Shown: piece by piece, positions 8,091 through 15,737 of the stretch
Layout of the letters: each line of letters begins with the position of its first letter
Numbering within the stretch: the first letter of the stretch is position 1
Assembly: GCF_002379585.1 (NCBI RefSeq)
Contig: NZ_DFUE01000028.1
Span: 1 to 54,390 of the forward strand
DNA: 54,390 nucleotides
Source: Pseudomonas sp. UBA4194
GTDB lineage: Bacteria > Pseudomonadota > Gammaproteobacteria > Pseudomonadales > Pseudomonadaceae
Reading direction: 5' to 3'
Program-made: the position numbers and the translations under genes
Notes under the pieces: generated by a model
Databases searched by the model: none
Told to the model about the DNA's origin: nothing
Seen by the model: the letters and a program-made list of their open reading frames with translations, nothing else

Positions 8091-9056
8091 TCAGCGCCGC
8101 TTCATGCGGTCGATGATCACCGCGATCAACAGGATCGTGCCGCGGATCACATACTGATAGAACGTATCGATATTCTTCAGATTCATGGCGTTTTCGATGA
8201 TCGCCAGGATCAGCACACCGGCAATCACATGGCGAATCATGCCAATGCCACCCGCCAGCGATACCCCGCCCAGCACACAGGCCGAGATCACCGTCAGTTC
8301 AAAGCCCTGCCCGATCATCGGCTGACCTGAAGTCATGCGTGACGCCAGCACCACACCTGCCAGCGCCCCGACCACGCCGTGCACGGCAAAGATGATGATC
8401 TTGGTCCGATCCACGTGCACACCGGCCAACAGCGCCGCTTCCTGGTTGCCACCGATGGCCATGGTGTTGCGCCCGTAGGTGGTGTAGTTGAGCAGCCAGC
8501 CGAAGAAGATGAAGCACAGGATAGTGATCAGGATGGGCACCGGTACGCCCATCAGTTGGCCGTTGCCGAAGATGAAGAAGTCTTCCTGCATCACCCCCAC
8601 TGCTTTGCCGTTGGAAAAGATGTAGGCCAGCCCACGAACGATCTGCATGGTGGCCAACGTGGCGATCAGCGCATTGATGCGCAGCTTGGCGATAACGATG
8701 CCGTTGATCAGCCCCACCACCAGGCCCATTGCCAGTGCCGCCGCCACCCCCAGAAACACGCTCTCGGTGTCGCGCATGACCACCGCGGCGATGACCCCGG
8801 CACAGGCGATGACCGAGCCCACCGACAGGTCGAAATGTCCCGACGCCAGACAGTAAAGCATGGTGCAGGCCGCAATCCCGGTAGTGGAAATCGCCAGGCC
8901 CAGTCCGCGCATGTTCAGGGGCGAGAGGAAGTTGTCGATGAACATCGTGCACAGCACGAAGATGGCCAGCGCCGCCAGCAGCATGACCCACTCATCGAGA
9001 AAGCGCCGCAGGTTGAGGCCCTGACGGGGAGCCGGCAGTGTGTTTTGCGTGGACAT
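8091..9056 (-). CDS. araH: L-arabinose ABC transporter permease
   Basis: The 321-residue permease of the ribose/arabinose type has about 8-10 membrane segments. It carries the family signature SGHFDLSVGS and the coupling region NQEAALLAGVHVDRTK. It forms the channel of the AraFGH importer. The ATG at 9056 has GAGG five bases upstream. Only 23 bases separate it from araG, in the order araF-araG-araH. Specificity is taken from AraF, which is clearly of the arabinose type. Confidence 0.9.
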   Translation of the reverse strand: MSTQNTLPAPRQGLNLRRFLDEWVMLLAALAIFVLCTMFIDNFLSPLNMRGLGLAISTTGIAACTMLYCLASGHFDLSVGSVIACAGVIAAVVMRDTESVFLGVAAALAMGLVVGLINGIVIAKLRINALIATLATMQIVRGLAYIFSNGKAVGVMQEDFFIFGNGQLMGVPVPILITILCFIFFGWLLNYTTYGRNTMAIGGNQEAALLAGVHVDRTKIIIFAVHGVVGALAGVVLASRMTSGQPMIGQGFELTVISACVLGGVSLAGGIGMIRHVIAGVLILAIIENAMNLKNIDTFYQYVIRGTILLIAVIIDRMKRR

Positions 9057-9079
9057 AAGCACCTCGGTATTTTTATTGT

Positions 9080-10579
9080 TCAGCCGCGGCTGCGCGGCAG
9101 TGCCAGTTGCAGCAATCGGGACTCGTCAGCCTGCTCGCGGGCCAGCTCTCCAGTCAGTGCGCCTTCACTCATGACCAGGATACGGTCACAGATTCCCATC
9201 ACTTCCATGAGGTCGCTGGACACTACGATCACCGCAATGCCATTGGCCGCCAGGTTATGGATGATCTGGTAGATCTCGGCCTTGGCGCCGACATCGATGC
9301 CGCGGGTAGGCTCGTCCAGTAGCAAGACTTTCATGGGCATCGACAGCCAGCGACCCAGAATGGCTTTCTGCTGGTTGCCGCCGGACAGGTACATGATCTG
9401 CTGGTCGGGAGACGGGGTCTTGATGTTCAGGGCGCGAATCTGCTTGTCAGCGTTCTCCCGCTCCCATTTGCCCTGCACCAGGCAGCCGAGACTGACATGC
9501 TGGTCGCGGGCGCCGATATTGATGTTCTCGGCGACACTGGCCAACGGCACGATGCCTTCCTTCTTGCGATCTTCCGGACACAGCAGGATGCCCGCAGCAA
9601 TGGCGTCCCGAGGGCTTTTCAGCGTCAGGGGCTTGCCACACAGCTGCAGTGCGCCAGCCTTGCTCGGTGCAAGGCCGGCCAGCAAGCGGAACAGCTCGGT
9701 GCGACCGGCGCCCACTAGGCCGAAAAAGCCGAGAATCTCACCCTTGTGCGCGGTGAAGCTGATGGGCTCCTGCAGCCCCGGCCCGAGCAACCCCTGCACC
9801 TTGAGCGCTTCGCCTTGATGGGCGCGGGGGCGGTAATCGTAGATATCCTCGATGTCACGGCCAACCATGCAGGTGACCAGTTGATCGTGGGTGAGCTCGG
9901 ACATCGCCTCGAAGGTACGGACGTAGCGGCCGTCCTTGAACACGGTCACGGCATCGCAGATGCGGAAGATCTCCTCCATGCGGTGCGAGACATAGAGCAG
10001 CACCCTGCCCTCGTCGCGCAATCGGGCGATGATCGTCATCAACCGATCGATCTCCCGTGCCGACAGACTGCTGGTTGGCTCGTCGAAGGCGATCACGTGA
10101 GCGTTGCGCGACATCGCCTTGGCGATCTCGATCAATTGCCGCTGCCCCAGGGACAGACTGCCCAGGCGCTGCTGCGGGTGGATTTCGTCCGCCAGCCCGC
10201 GCAGCAGCTCCCGCGCCCGACGGACCATGGCGCCGCGGTCGACCAGGCCGAACCGTGCCGGCATGTGGCCGAGCAGCAGGTTTTCGGCCACCGTCATCTC
10301 GGGCACCAGGTGCAGCTCCTGGTGGATCACCGCAACGCCACCACCGATGCTGTCCGCAGCGGATTTGAAGGCCACCGCGCGGCCACCTATCTCCAGGCTG
10401 CCGGCGCTGGGCTGGTAGGCCCCGCCCAGGATCTTGAGCAAGGTGGACTTGCCCGCGCCGTTTTCCCCCATCAGCGCATGTACACTGCCCGGTCGCGCCT
10501 CGAAGCTGATGTCCGAGAGCGCGCGCACACCCGGAAAATTCTTCCCGATCCCGTTGAACCGTAACGATTGCCCAACCAT
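9080..10579 (-). CDS. araG: L-arabinose ABC transporter ATP-binding protein
   Basis: The 499-residue protein is a tandem ATPase of sugar importers. The first domain has Walker A GENGAGKST (38-46), signature LSLGQRQ and Walker B VIAFDEPTSS. The second has the degenerate P-loop GLVGAGRTE usual for this family, signature LSGGNQQK and LLLDEPTRGIDVG. It energises L-arabinose uptake. The ATG at 10579 follows a run of G residues; upstream codons in the same frame run into a REP element and are rejected. The 122-base gap to araF holds that REP, which may lower araGH expression relative to araF. Confidence 0.94.
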   Translation of the reverse strand: MVGQSLRFNGIGKNFPGVRALSDISFEARPGSVHALMGENGAGKSTLLKILGGAYQPSAGSLEIGGRAVAFKSAADSIGGGVAVIHQELHLVPEMTVAENLLLGHMPARFGLVDRGAMVRRARELLRGLADEIHPQQRLGSLSLGQRQLIEIAKAMSRNAHVIAFDEPTSSLSAREIDRLMTIIARLRDEGRVLLYVSHRMEEIFRICDAVTVFKDGRYVRTFEAMSELTHDQLVTCMVGRDIEDIYDYRPRAHQGEALKVQGLLGPGLQEPISFTAHKGEILGFFGLVGAGRTELFRLLAGLAPSKAGALQLCGKPLTLKSPRDAIAAGILLCPEDRKKEGIVPLASVAENINIGARDQHVSLGCLVQGKWERENADKQIRALNIKTPSPDQQIMYLSGGNQQKAILGRWLSMPMKVLLLDEPTRGIDVGAKAEIYQIIHNLAANGIAVIVVSSDLMEVMGICDRILVMSEGALTGELAREQADESRLLQLALPRSRG

Positions 10580-10588
10580 AAACCCCCC

Positions 10589-10612
10589 GTAGCAGCGGCG
10601 TAAGCCGCGTCC
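10589..10612. repeat. REP element, family 1, between araF and araG
   Basis: A 24-base element starting GTAGCAGCGGCG and ending GCCGCGTCC, with inner palindrome GCGGC-GTAA-GCCGC. Identical copies are at 47909 and, inverted, at 13161 and 47991. It may act as an mRNA-stabilising boundary after araF. Confidence 0.85.
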
Positions 10613-10701
10613 AGCCGCATCACCGCCAATCCTGCGTGGCGACCGATATGACCCGCCTCGCACCGCTATCACCTAGTTGCCTCAGCGCCTGAGTCCAATG
10701 C

Positions 10702-11703
10702 CTAGTTCCACAGCCCGATCTTCTCCAGTTCCTGCTTGAAGTTTTCGCGGGTGATCAGCGTGACGTCGTCCATGGCGGTGTACTTGGGAGGTTCCTTGCC
10801 GGTGGTGACCCACTCGAACATCATGCTGGCGGTGTTGTAGCCTTCGATATGCGGGCTGGGCAGCATCGAACCGAAGAAGCCGCTATTGGGTTTCTTCAAC
10901 TCGCCGATGGCATCGGTGCCGTTGATGCCGATACCGATCACATTGGCGGCCGCAAACCCGGCGCTTTCAGTGGCGCGCACACCACCGAGCACGGTGTTGT
11001 CGTTCATGCCGCCGATAATGAGGTGCTTCGCCGCGCCAGGCAGTTTCACCAGGGTGGAGTTGGTGGCATCCATGCTGCCGGGTACATCGAGGGTTTTCTG
11101 CGGTGCGAAGAGGATATGGTCCTCTGGCAGGCCCGCCTCCTTGAGTGCCTTGACCGAACCGTCGGTGCGTTTCTTGCCGGTATCCAGTTCGTTATAGGTG
11201 TTGATGACCGCGTAGGTGTCTTTCCAGTCCCAGTTGCGCTTCTTCGCTTCGGCGGCCATGGCCGCGCCCTGTTTCTCCCCTACCTCGAACGCGGCCATGC
11301 CCAGGTACGGCACGTCCTCCATGAACTTGCCCTTGGCGTCGACGAAACGATCGTCCACGGCCATGACCTTCATGTCGTTGAGTTTGGCCTTGGCGACGAT
11401 GGCCGGGCCGAGGGAGACATCGGGAGGGCAGATGACGAAGCCCTTGACGCCGTTGGCGGCCAGGCTATCGATGGCAGAAAGGGTTTTTTCGCCGTCGGGC
11501 ACGGCGATCTTGATGACGGTGAAACCTTTGTCCTTGCCGGCTTTCTCAGCAAAGGCCCATTCGGTCTGGAACCAGGGTTCCTCGGCTTGCTTGACCAGAA
11601 AGCCGATCTTCACTTCCTCGGCCAAGGCCTGGGCAGCGGCCCCGGCCAGGGCAACGGTCAAAGCGGCACAGCACAGGGAGCGAATCCCATGACGACTCAA
11701 CAT
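10702..11703 (-). CDS. araF: L-arabinose-binding periplasmic protein
   Basis: The 333-residue protein has a signal peptide (cut near AQALA|EE). The mature N-terminus EVKIGFLVKQAEEPWFQTEW is nearly the same as E. coli AraF, as are IAVPDGEKTLSAIDSL, GMNDNTVLGGVRATE and GIGINGTDA. It captures L-arabinose in the periplasm for AraGH. AAGGAG precedes the ATG. It is the first gene of araFGH, divergent from the galM-like gene 246 bases away. No araC or other regulator for the module is in view. Confidence 0.95.
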   Translation of the reverse strand: MLSRHGIRSLCCAALTVALAGAAAQALAEEVKIGFLVKQAEEPWFQTEWAFAEKAGKDKGFTVIKIAVPDGEKTLSAIDSLAANGVKGFVICPPDVSLGPAIVAKAKLNDMKVMAVDDRFVDAKGKFMEDVPYLGMAAFEVGEKQGAAMAAEAKKRNWDWKDTYAVINTYNELDTGKKRTDGSVKALKEAGLPEDHILFAPQKTLDVPGSMDATNSTLVKLPGAAKHLIIGGMNDNTVLGGVRATESAGFAAANVIGIGINGTDAIGELKKPNSGFFGSMLPSPHIEGYNTASMMFEWVTTGKEPPKYTAMDDVTLITRENFKQELEKIGLWN

Positions 11704-11949
11704 AGCTAACTCCTTATTTTTATTGAATAGCTACAGCGTCCAGCGACAGCGAAGAATAGTCATACCATATAACCGAAGGCCGCTATGTAACGTAACGTCA
11801 CCCGGCGTTGGACGGAGCAATAGTATTACCATTTATTTTTCAGGTGGTCGATATTGGGCTATAAATCCTCAGGTTCGTCGGCTTTGCCCGGTCATTAGTC
11901 AGACGAAGCCCGACCGTATCGACCAAAACAACAATAGAAGGCGTTCCCC

Positions 11950-13101
11950 ATGTTAAAAAACCATGCCTTGCTCAGCGCCCTAGGACTGACATTCATGCTC
12001 ACCTCCCTTTCCGCCCACAGCGCCAGCCTGACTTCCACCCGCGAAAGCTTCGGCACCCTGCCGGACGGCACTGCGCTGGAAAAAATCACCTTGAGCAACA
12101 GCCACGGCATGCGCGCCAGCATCATCACCTACGGCGCTACCCTGCAAGCGCTCGAGGTGCCCGACAAGCACGGCAAGGTTGCCGACGTGGTACTGGGTTT
12201 CGACGATATCCAGGGCTACCAGGCCAATCCGACCGTGTATTTCGGCGCGACCATCGGACGCTTCGGCAATCGTCTGGCCGATGGCAAGTTCAGCCTCGAC
12301 GGCAAGCAGTACAGCGTGCCCCAGAACGACAAGAGCAACGCCCTGCACGGCGGCAGCCAGGGTTTCGACAAGCACGTCTGGACGCTCGAGTCCAACCAGA
12401 CCGCCGATGCCGTCTCGGCAACCTTCAGCTACACCTCGGCCGATGGCGAAATGGGTTTCCCCGGCAACCTCAAGACTGAAGTGACCTACAGCCTCAACGA
12501 GCGCAATGAACTGCGCATCGAGTACAAGGCCACCACCGACAAGCCGACGGTGCTGAACCTGACCAACCACAGCTACTTCAATCTGGCGGGCGCCGGCCAT
12601 GGCGATATTCTGAAACAGGTGGCAACGCTGCACGCCAGCCACTACACACCGGTCACTGCCAAGCTGATCCCCACGGGCGAGCTGGCACCGGTCAAGGGCA
12701 CGCCGATGGACTTCCTGCAGCCGACCCCGATCGGCCAGCATATTGCCGACAAGCACCCACAACTGGCCTTCGCCGAACCCAAGCAGGGCGGCTTCGATTT
12801 CAACTGGGCGCTGGATGGCAAAGGCGATGTGAAGAAACCCGCCGCCGTGGTAACCGACCCGGCCTCGGGGCGTGCCCTGACGCTGTACACCACTGAGCCA
12901 GGGGTGCAGTTCTACACCAGCAACTTCCTGGATGGCAGCATCAAGGGCAAGGGTGGCAAGGTGTATCCGCATTGGGGTGGTTTCACCCTGGAAACCCAAC
13001 ACTTCCCGGACGCACCGAACCAGCGAGGCTTCGCCAGCACGCGCCTGGATCCCGGTCAGACCTATCGCCAAACCACAATCCTGAAATTCTCCACCCTGTA
13101 G
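11950..13101 (+). CDS. galM: Exported aldose 1-epimerase (mutarotase)
   Basis: The 383-residue protein has a signal peptide (cut near SAHSA|S), so it works in the periplasm. It has the mutarotase catalytic set: H133 in NALHGG, H207 in NLTNHSYFNL and the general base E348 in TLETQHFPD. It interconverts alpha and beta anomers of sugars such as galactose, glucose or arabinose. It is divergent from araF and convergent with an OprD-type porin, which suggests it prepares sugar anomers for the AraFGH importer. Its stop codon TAG is part of a REP element (13098-13121), so the coding end has probably been shaped by REP insertion. Confidence 0.92.
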   Translation: MLKNHALLSALGLTFMLTSLSAHSASLTSTRESFGTLPDGTALEKITLSNSHGMRASIITYGATLQALEVPDKHGKVADVVLGFDDIQGYQANPTVYFGATIGRFGNRLADGKFSLDGKQYSVPQNDKSNALHGGSQGFDKHVWTLESNQTADAVSATFSYTSADGEMGFPGNLKTEVTYSLNERNELRIEYKATTDKPTVLNLTNHSYFNLAGAGHGDILKQVATLHASHYTPVTAKLIPTGELAPVKGTPMDFLQPTPIGQHIADKHPQLAFAEPKQGGFDFNWALDGKGDVKKPAAVVTDPASGRALTLYTTEPGVQFYTSNFLDGSIKGKGGKVYPHWGGFTLETQHFPDAPNQRGFASTRLDPGQTYRQTTILKFSTL

Positions 13102-13121
13102 CAGCGGCGTAAGTCGCGTCC
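13098..13121. repeat. REP element, family 1, overlapping the galM stop
   Basis: A copy of the 24-base family-1 element with one changed base (AAGTCGCG in place of AAGCCGCG). Its TAG supplies the galM stop codon. Confidence 0.85.
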
Positions 13122-13160
13122 AGCCCCCCCCCGATCCGTCCGTCAAACCCCGGCGCCTGT

Positions 13161-13184
13161 GGACGCGGCTTACGCCGCTGCTAC
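13161..13184. repeat. REP element, family 1, inverted copy
   Basis: The exact reverse complement of the 10589 copy. Together with 13098-13121 it makes a head-to-head pair with a 39-base spacer, a BIME-like unit between convergent galM and oprD genes. Confidence 0.85.
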
Positions 13185-13190
13185 AGGTCT

Positions 13191-13262
13191 GGCGTGCGCC
13201 GCGGATACGAGTTTGGCGTATGCCGCGGATACGGGTTTGGCGTATGCGGCGGATACGGGGGG
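13191..13262. repeat. Three tandem 24-base repeats
   Basis: Three units of 24 bases, starting at 13191, 13215 and 13239, each of the form GGCGTRYGCSGCGGATACGR followed by a few variable bases. They begin six bases after the inverted REP. All three frames could read through in part, but no start site supports coding. Confidence 0.85.
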
Positions 13263-13272
13263 TGCCGTGCGG

Positions 13273-14619
13273 TCAGAAGACGGAGATAGGGTAGTCCACG
13301 ATCAGGCGCAGTTCGTTGTTATCGCCTTCGGCCTGATCCGTGTTGCCGCGGTGGAACGACTGACGCATGCGGAACGACATATCCTTGATCGGTCCGTTCT
13401 GCACCACGTACTTGGCTTCCACATCGGTCTCATGGTGCTTGCCGTCGGCACCATACCCATAACCGCGATACGGGCTGTCTTCGGCCATCTTGGTGCCGTC
13501 GATGTTGTCGCCACTGACGTAACGGGTCATGAAGCTCAGGCCTGGCACACCGTAGGTTGCCAGGTTCAGGTCATAACGCACCTGCCAGGACTCTTCGCCA
13601 GGACCGTTGAAATCCGAGTACTGCACCGAGTTGTTGAGAAAGACCGAATCACCGGTATCGCCCGGGCCGTTGTCACCGAACGACACGTAGTCGAAAGGCG
13701 TGTCGCCGTGGACTTTCTGGAACGCTACGGTAACCGTGTGCGCGGCGAGGAAGCTGTAGGCTGCCTGCGCCGACCAGGTGGTGTTGTTGATGGAACCCGC
13801 TTCAGCCTTGCCTTCATCGGTGGTGCGGTAAATGTTGAAGTCCAGCACCAGCGACTGATCGGCGCTGAACGGCAGGGTGTAGTTGGCGTTGCCGTAGTAC
13901 TGGCGCCAGACGTCTTCGAACTCCGAGCCATACAGACTGACGTTGAGCGCGTCGCTGACGATGTATTTGCCGCCCACGTAATTGACCGAATTGGCATCGA
14001 TCAAACCCGCATCGCCATAGGACGCGTAGCTGGCGTTCAGGCCGTGCCGGCCATTGGTGGTGGTGACGCCATTGCCGGAAGTGAAGTGACCGGCGTCCAG
14101 ATCCAGGCCATCGATTTCACTGCTCAGCAATTGAAAGCCTGTAGCCGTTTGCGGTATCAGGCGTGTGCCGCCTGCACCGAATACCGGTGCAGTGGGCTGC
14201 ATGTCGCCGAACTTGAGCTCGGTCTTGGACACCCGCAACTTGATCGCCGCGCCGGCTGTACCGAATTCGTCCTCGGGCGAGCCGTCGTTGCGCACCGGCA
14301 TGTTGCCCGTACCCGAGGTCCCTGCCCCTCCGTCCAGGCGCAGCGCCCAGTAGCCGAAGGCGTCGACGCCAACGCCGACGGTGCCCTGGGTATAGCCCGA
14401 GGTGAAATTGCCCAGTACACCTTGCGTCCAGTCTTTCTGGGTGCCGCCGCCATTCTTGCCGTCGCGATTGAAGTAGTAGTTTTTCAGGTCAAGGCTCAGG
14501 CTGCTGCCTTCGACGAAACCGCTGGCCTCGGACTGACTCTCCACCGCTGCGGCCAGCGCCATCTGGGAGCTGCCAACCGACACGGCCAGTGCCACGAGAT
14601 TCCATTTCAGCGACATCAT
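13273..14619 (-). CDS. OprD-family outer membrane porin
   Basis: The 448-residue protein begins with a signal peptide (cut near LAAAV). The mature N-terminus SGFVEGSSLSLDLKNYYFNRD is typical of OprD channels. The rest alternates short amphipathic strands and ends in a terminal phenylalanine (YPISVF), the recognition signal for beta-barrel assembly. It should form an 18-stranded specific channel. Its place beside araFGH and the epimerase suggests uptake of a sugar or sugar acid. AAGGGG lies about six bases upstream of the ATG at 14619; a second ATG follows directly. Confidence 0.9.
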   Translation of the reverse strand: MMSLKWNLVALAVSVGSSQMALAAAVESQSEASGFVEGSSLSLDLKNYYFNRDGKNGGGTQKDWTQGVLGNFTSGYTQGTVGVGVDAFGYWALRLDGGAGTSGTGNMPVRNDGSPEDEFGTAGAAIKLRVSKTELKFGDMQPTAPVFGAGGTRLIPQTATGFQLLSSEIDGLDLDAGHFTSGNGVTTTNGRHGLNASYASYGDAGLIDANSVNYVGGKYIVSDALNVSLYGSEFEDVWRQYYGNANYTLPFSADQSLVLDFNIYRTTDEGKAEAGSINNTTWSAQAAYSFLAAHTVTVAFQKVHGDTPFDYVSFGDNGPGDTGDSVFLNNSVQYSDFNGPGEESWQVRYDLNLATYGVPGLSFMTRYVSGDNIDGTKMAEDSPYRGYGYGADGKHHETDVEAKYVVQNGPIKDMSFRMRQSFHRGNTDQAEGDNNELRLIVDYPISVF

Positions 14620-14923
14620 AGTGTTCCCCTTACGCAATATTAGAAGTTCCGCACCCGCCACCTCGATGGCCACTAATGAGCCATGCAAGGGTAACTATCA
14701 CGTCTCGGATTCACAACTGGGCAGATCTTCCAAGGTGCGCTGTCCGAGAGAGTCAGGCACGCGCTGTTGCTCGTTCTTGTTATATCGCCAACGATATTTG
14801 CGCTGGCTGAGTTTTTTATCATGTGGGGGCGCTGATTTGTTCGCGCTATTAGTACCCATCATGAAACACACTGTTCGCTGTGCTGTAATAATCCATAGCG
14901 ACTGCACAGCCAGACAAAAATTC

Positions 14924-14956
14924 AAAAAAAAGCCACCACACTTGCGTGCGGTGGCT
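14924..14956 (-). terminator. Rho-independent terminator, minus strand
   Basis: An 11-base stem AGCCACCRCAC paired with GTGYGGTGGCT around a 4-base loop (14931-14956) is followed on the minus strand by seven or more T residues. No protein gene ends before it, which points to a short non-coding transcript. Confidence 0.85.
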
Positions 14957-15045
14957 GAAAACTTAACCAAAGAGAGTCGAAGCAGAGCAAGCCCCCAGCC
15001 ACTACGCGGGGAAGAATAAGCGCCTGAGGGCGTGTTCAATCTTCG
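14924..15045 (-). ncRNA. Candidate small RNA
   Basis: The 3' end is fixed by the terminator above. The 5' end is a guess from a possible -10 box TAAGGT (15057-15052) with GTGACA upstream, both on the minus strand, giving a transcript near 120 bases. No family was recognised. The small open frame across it lacks a Shine-Dalgarno site. Confidence 0.4.
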
Positions 15046-15261
15046 GTAGTCACCTTACCACCGGCTGCCGCCTGTCACTATTGCGTTTGTCGATAGTCAT
15101 TATCGACGGGCGCTGTGTAGTACACCTTCCACACTTTCATCGATATCAGCTATTGACAGCGTCCATTTCCGCGACGGAGGTCGGCGCAGTATCTTGAACA
15201 TCAACAGATCGACGAACCGTCTATCTACCCCTTGTACATTTCCCCTTTCGAGGTACTCATC

Positions 15262-15558
15262 ATGAAAACGCTGCTCGCCGCTGTTGCACTTTCCGGCCTT
15301 TCGCTGTTCTCCACCCTGGCTTCGGCCGAAGATGGTCTGGAGCACCGCACCCTTGCCCAGAATAGTACTCAAGGCACTCCGCCCGCAGTGCAGTATGACT
15401 ATTCACAGAAACTGGATATCAAACGTGTCATCTCCATGAGCGACATTCCGAACAACGTCTGCGCCCCCGTTCAGGCCACCATGTTGTACGAAGATTCCAA
15501 AGGCCAGGAACACAACATGCAATACACCGTGATGGGCAACGGCTGCCAGATGAATTGA
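15262..15558 (+). CDS. DUF2790 family exported protein
   Basis: The 98-residue protein has a signal peptide (MKTLLAAVALSGLSLFSTLASA). The mature part contains the DUF2790 core YDYSQKLDIKRVISMS, then NNVCAPVQATMLYEDSKG and a final NGCQMN. The two cysteines probably pair. The family is common in Pseudomonas and has no known function. The ATG at 15262 is set by the signal peptide; upstream SD sequence is weak (CGAGG). It stands alone, preceded by an inverted repeat at 15089. Confidence 0.85.
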   Translation: MKTLLAAVALSGLSLFSTLASAEDGLEHRTLAQNSTQGTPPAVQYDYSQKLDIKRVISMSDIPNNVCAPVQATMLYEDSKGQEHNMQYTVMGNGCQMN

Positions 15559-15596
15559 TAGCTGGCATGCGGTTCACAGCGCACGCCGCCAGCGGC

Positions 15597-15611
15597 GGTC
15601 CCGATGGGACC
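15597..15611. repeat. Short palindromes after the DUF2790 gene
   Basis: GGTCCC-GAT-GGGACC follows a GCCGCCAGCGGCGG palindrome. There is no T tract, so this is a weak terminator candidate or a REP-like remnant. Confidence 0.35.
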
Positions 15612-15737
15612 TGCATCTGGCGGGGATTGCAACTGCACATCGACGCCGACTTGACGTAGACTGACTCAGCAAATAAACATCTTGAAACGTATGCGCTGAG
15701 TGCATAGTCCTACTCACGAACCATAAGAACGTCGACT

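Larger units (their letters stand above)
14620..15261. other. Gene-free region between oprD and DUF2790 gene
   Basis: This stretch of 642 bases has no convincing protein gene. It contains the oprD promoter region, a strong minus-strand terminator (14924-14956), a possible small RNA ending there, and an inverted repeat GTCGATA-N5-TATCGAC at 15089-15107 that could be a regulator site. AT content is higher than in the neighbours near 14760-14940. Confidence 0.6.

Noticed and set aside
10580..10672. An N-terminal extension of araG by 31 codons.
   Set aside because: The extension covers a REP element, and the ATG at 10579 has a G-rich ribosome site and matches the family start.
8091..11703. The sugar ABC importer considered as a galactose (mgl) or ribose system.
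   Set aside because: The binding protein matches AraF block by block, including GFLVKQAEEPWFQTEW and IAVPDGEKTL.
13159..14643. A long plus-strand open frame opposite the porin, beginning with an 8-residue repeat.
   Set aside because: It is the shadow of the OprD-family gene in high-GC DNA. The repeat comes from the 24-base DNA array, and there is no ribosome site.
15100..15372. A 90-codon minus-strand frame over the start of the DUF2790 gene.
   Set aside because: It has no ribosome site and lies opposite a signal-peptide-bearing gene with a known domain.
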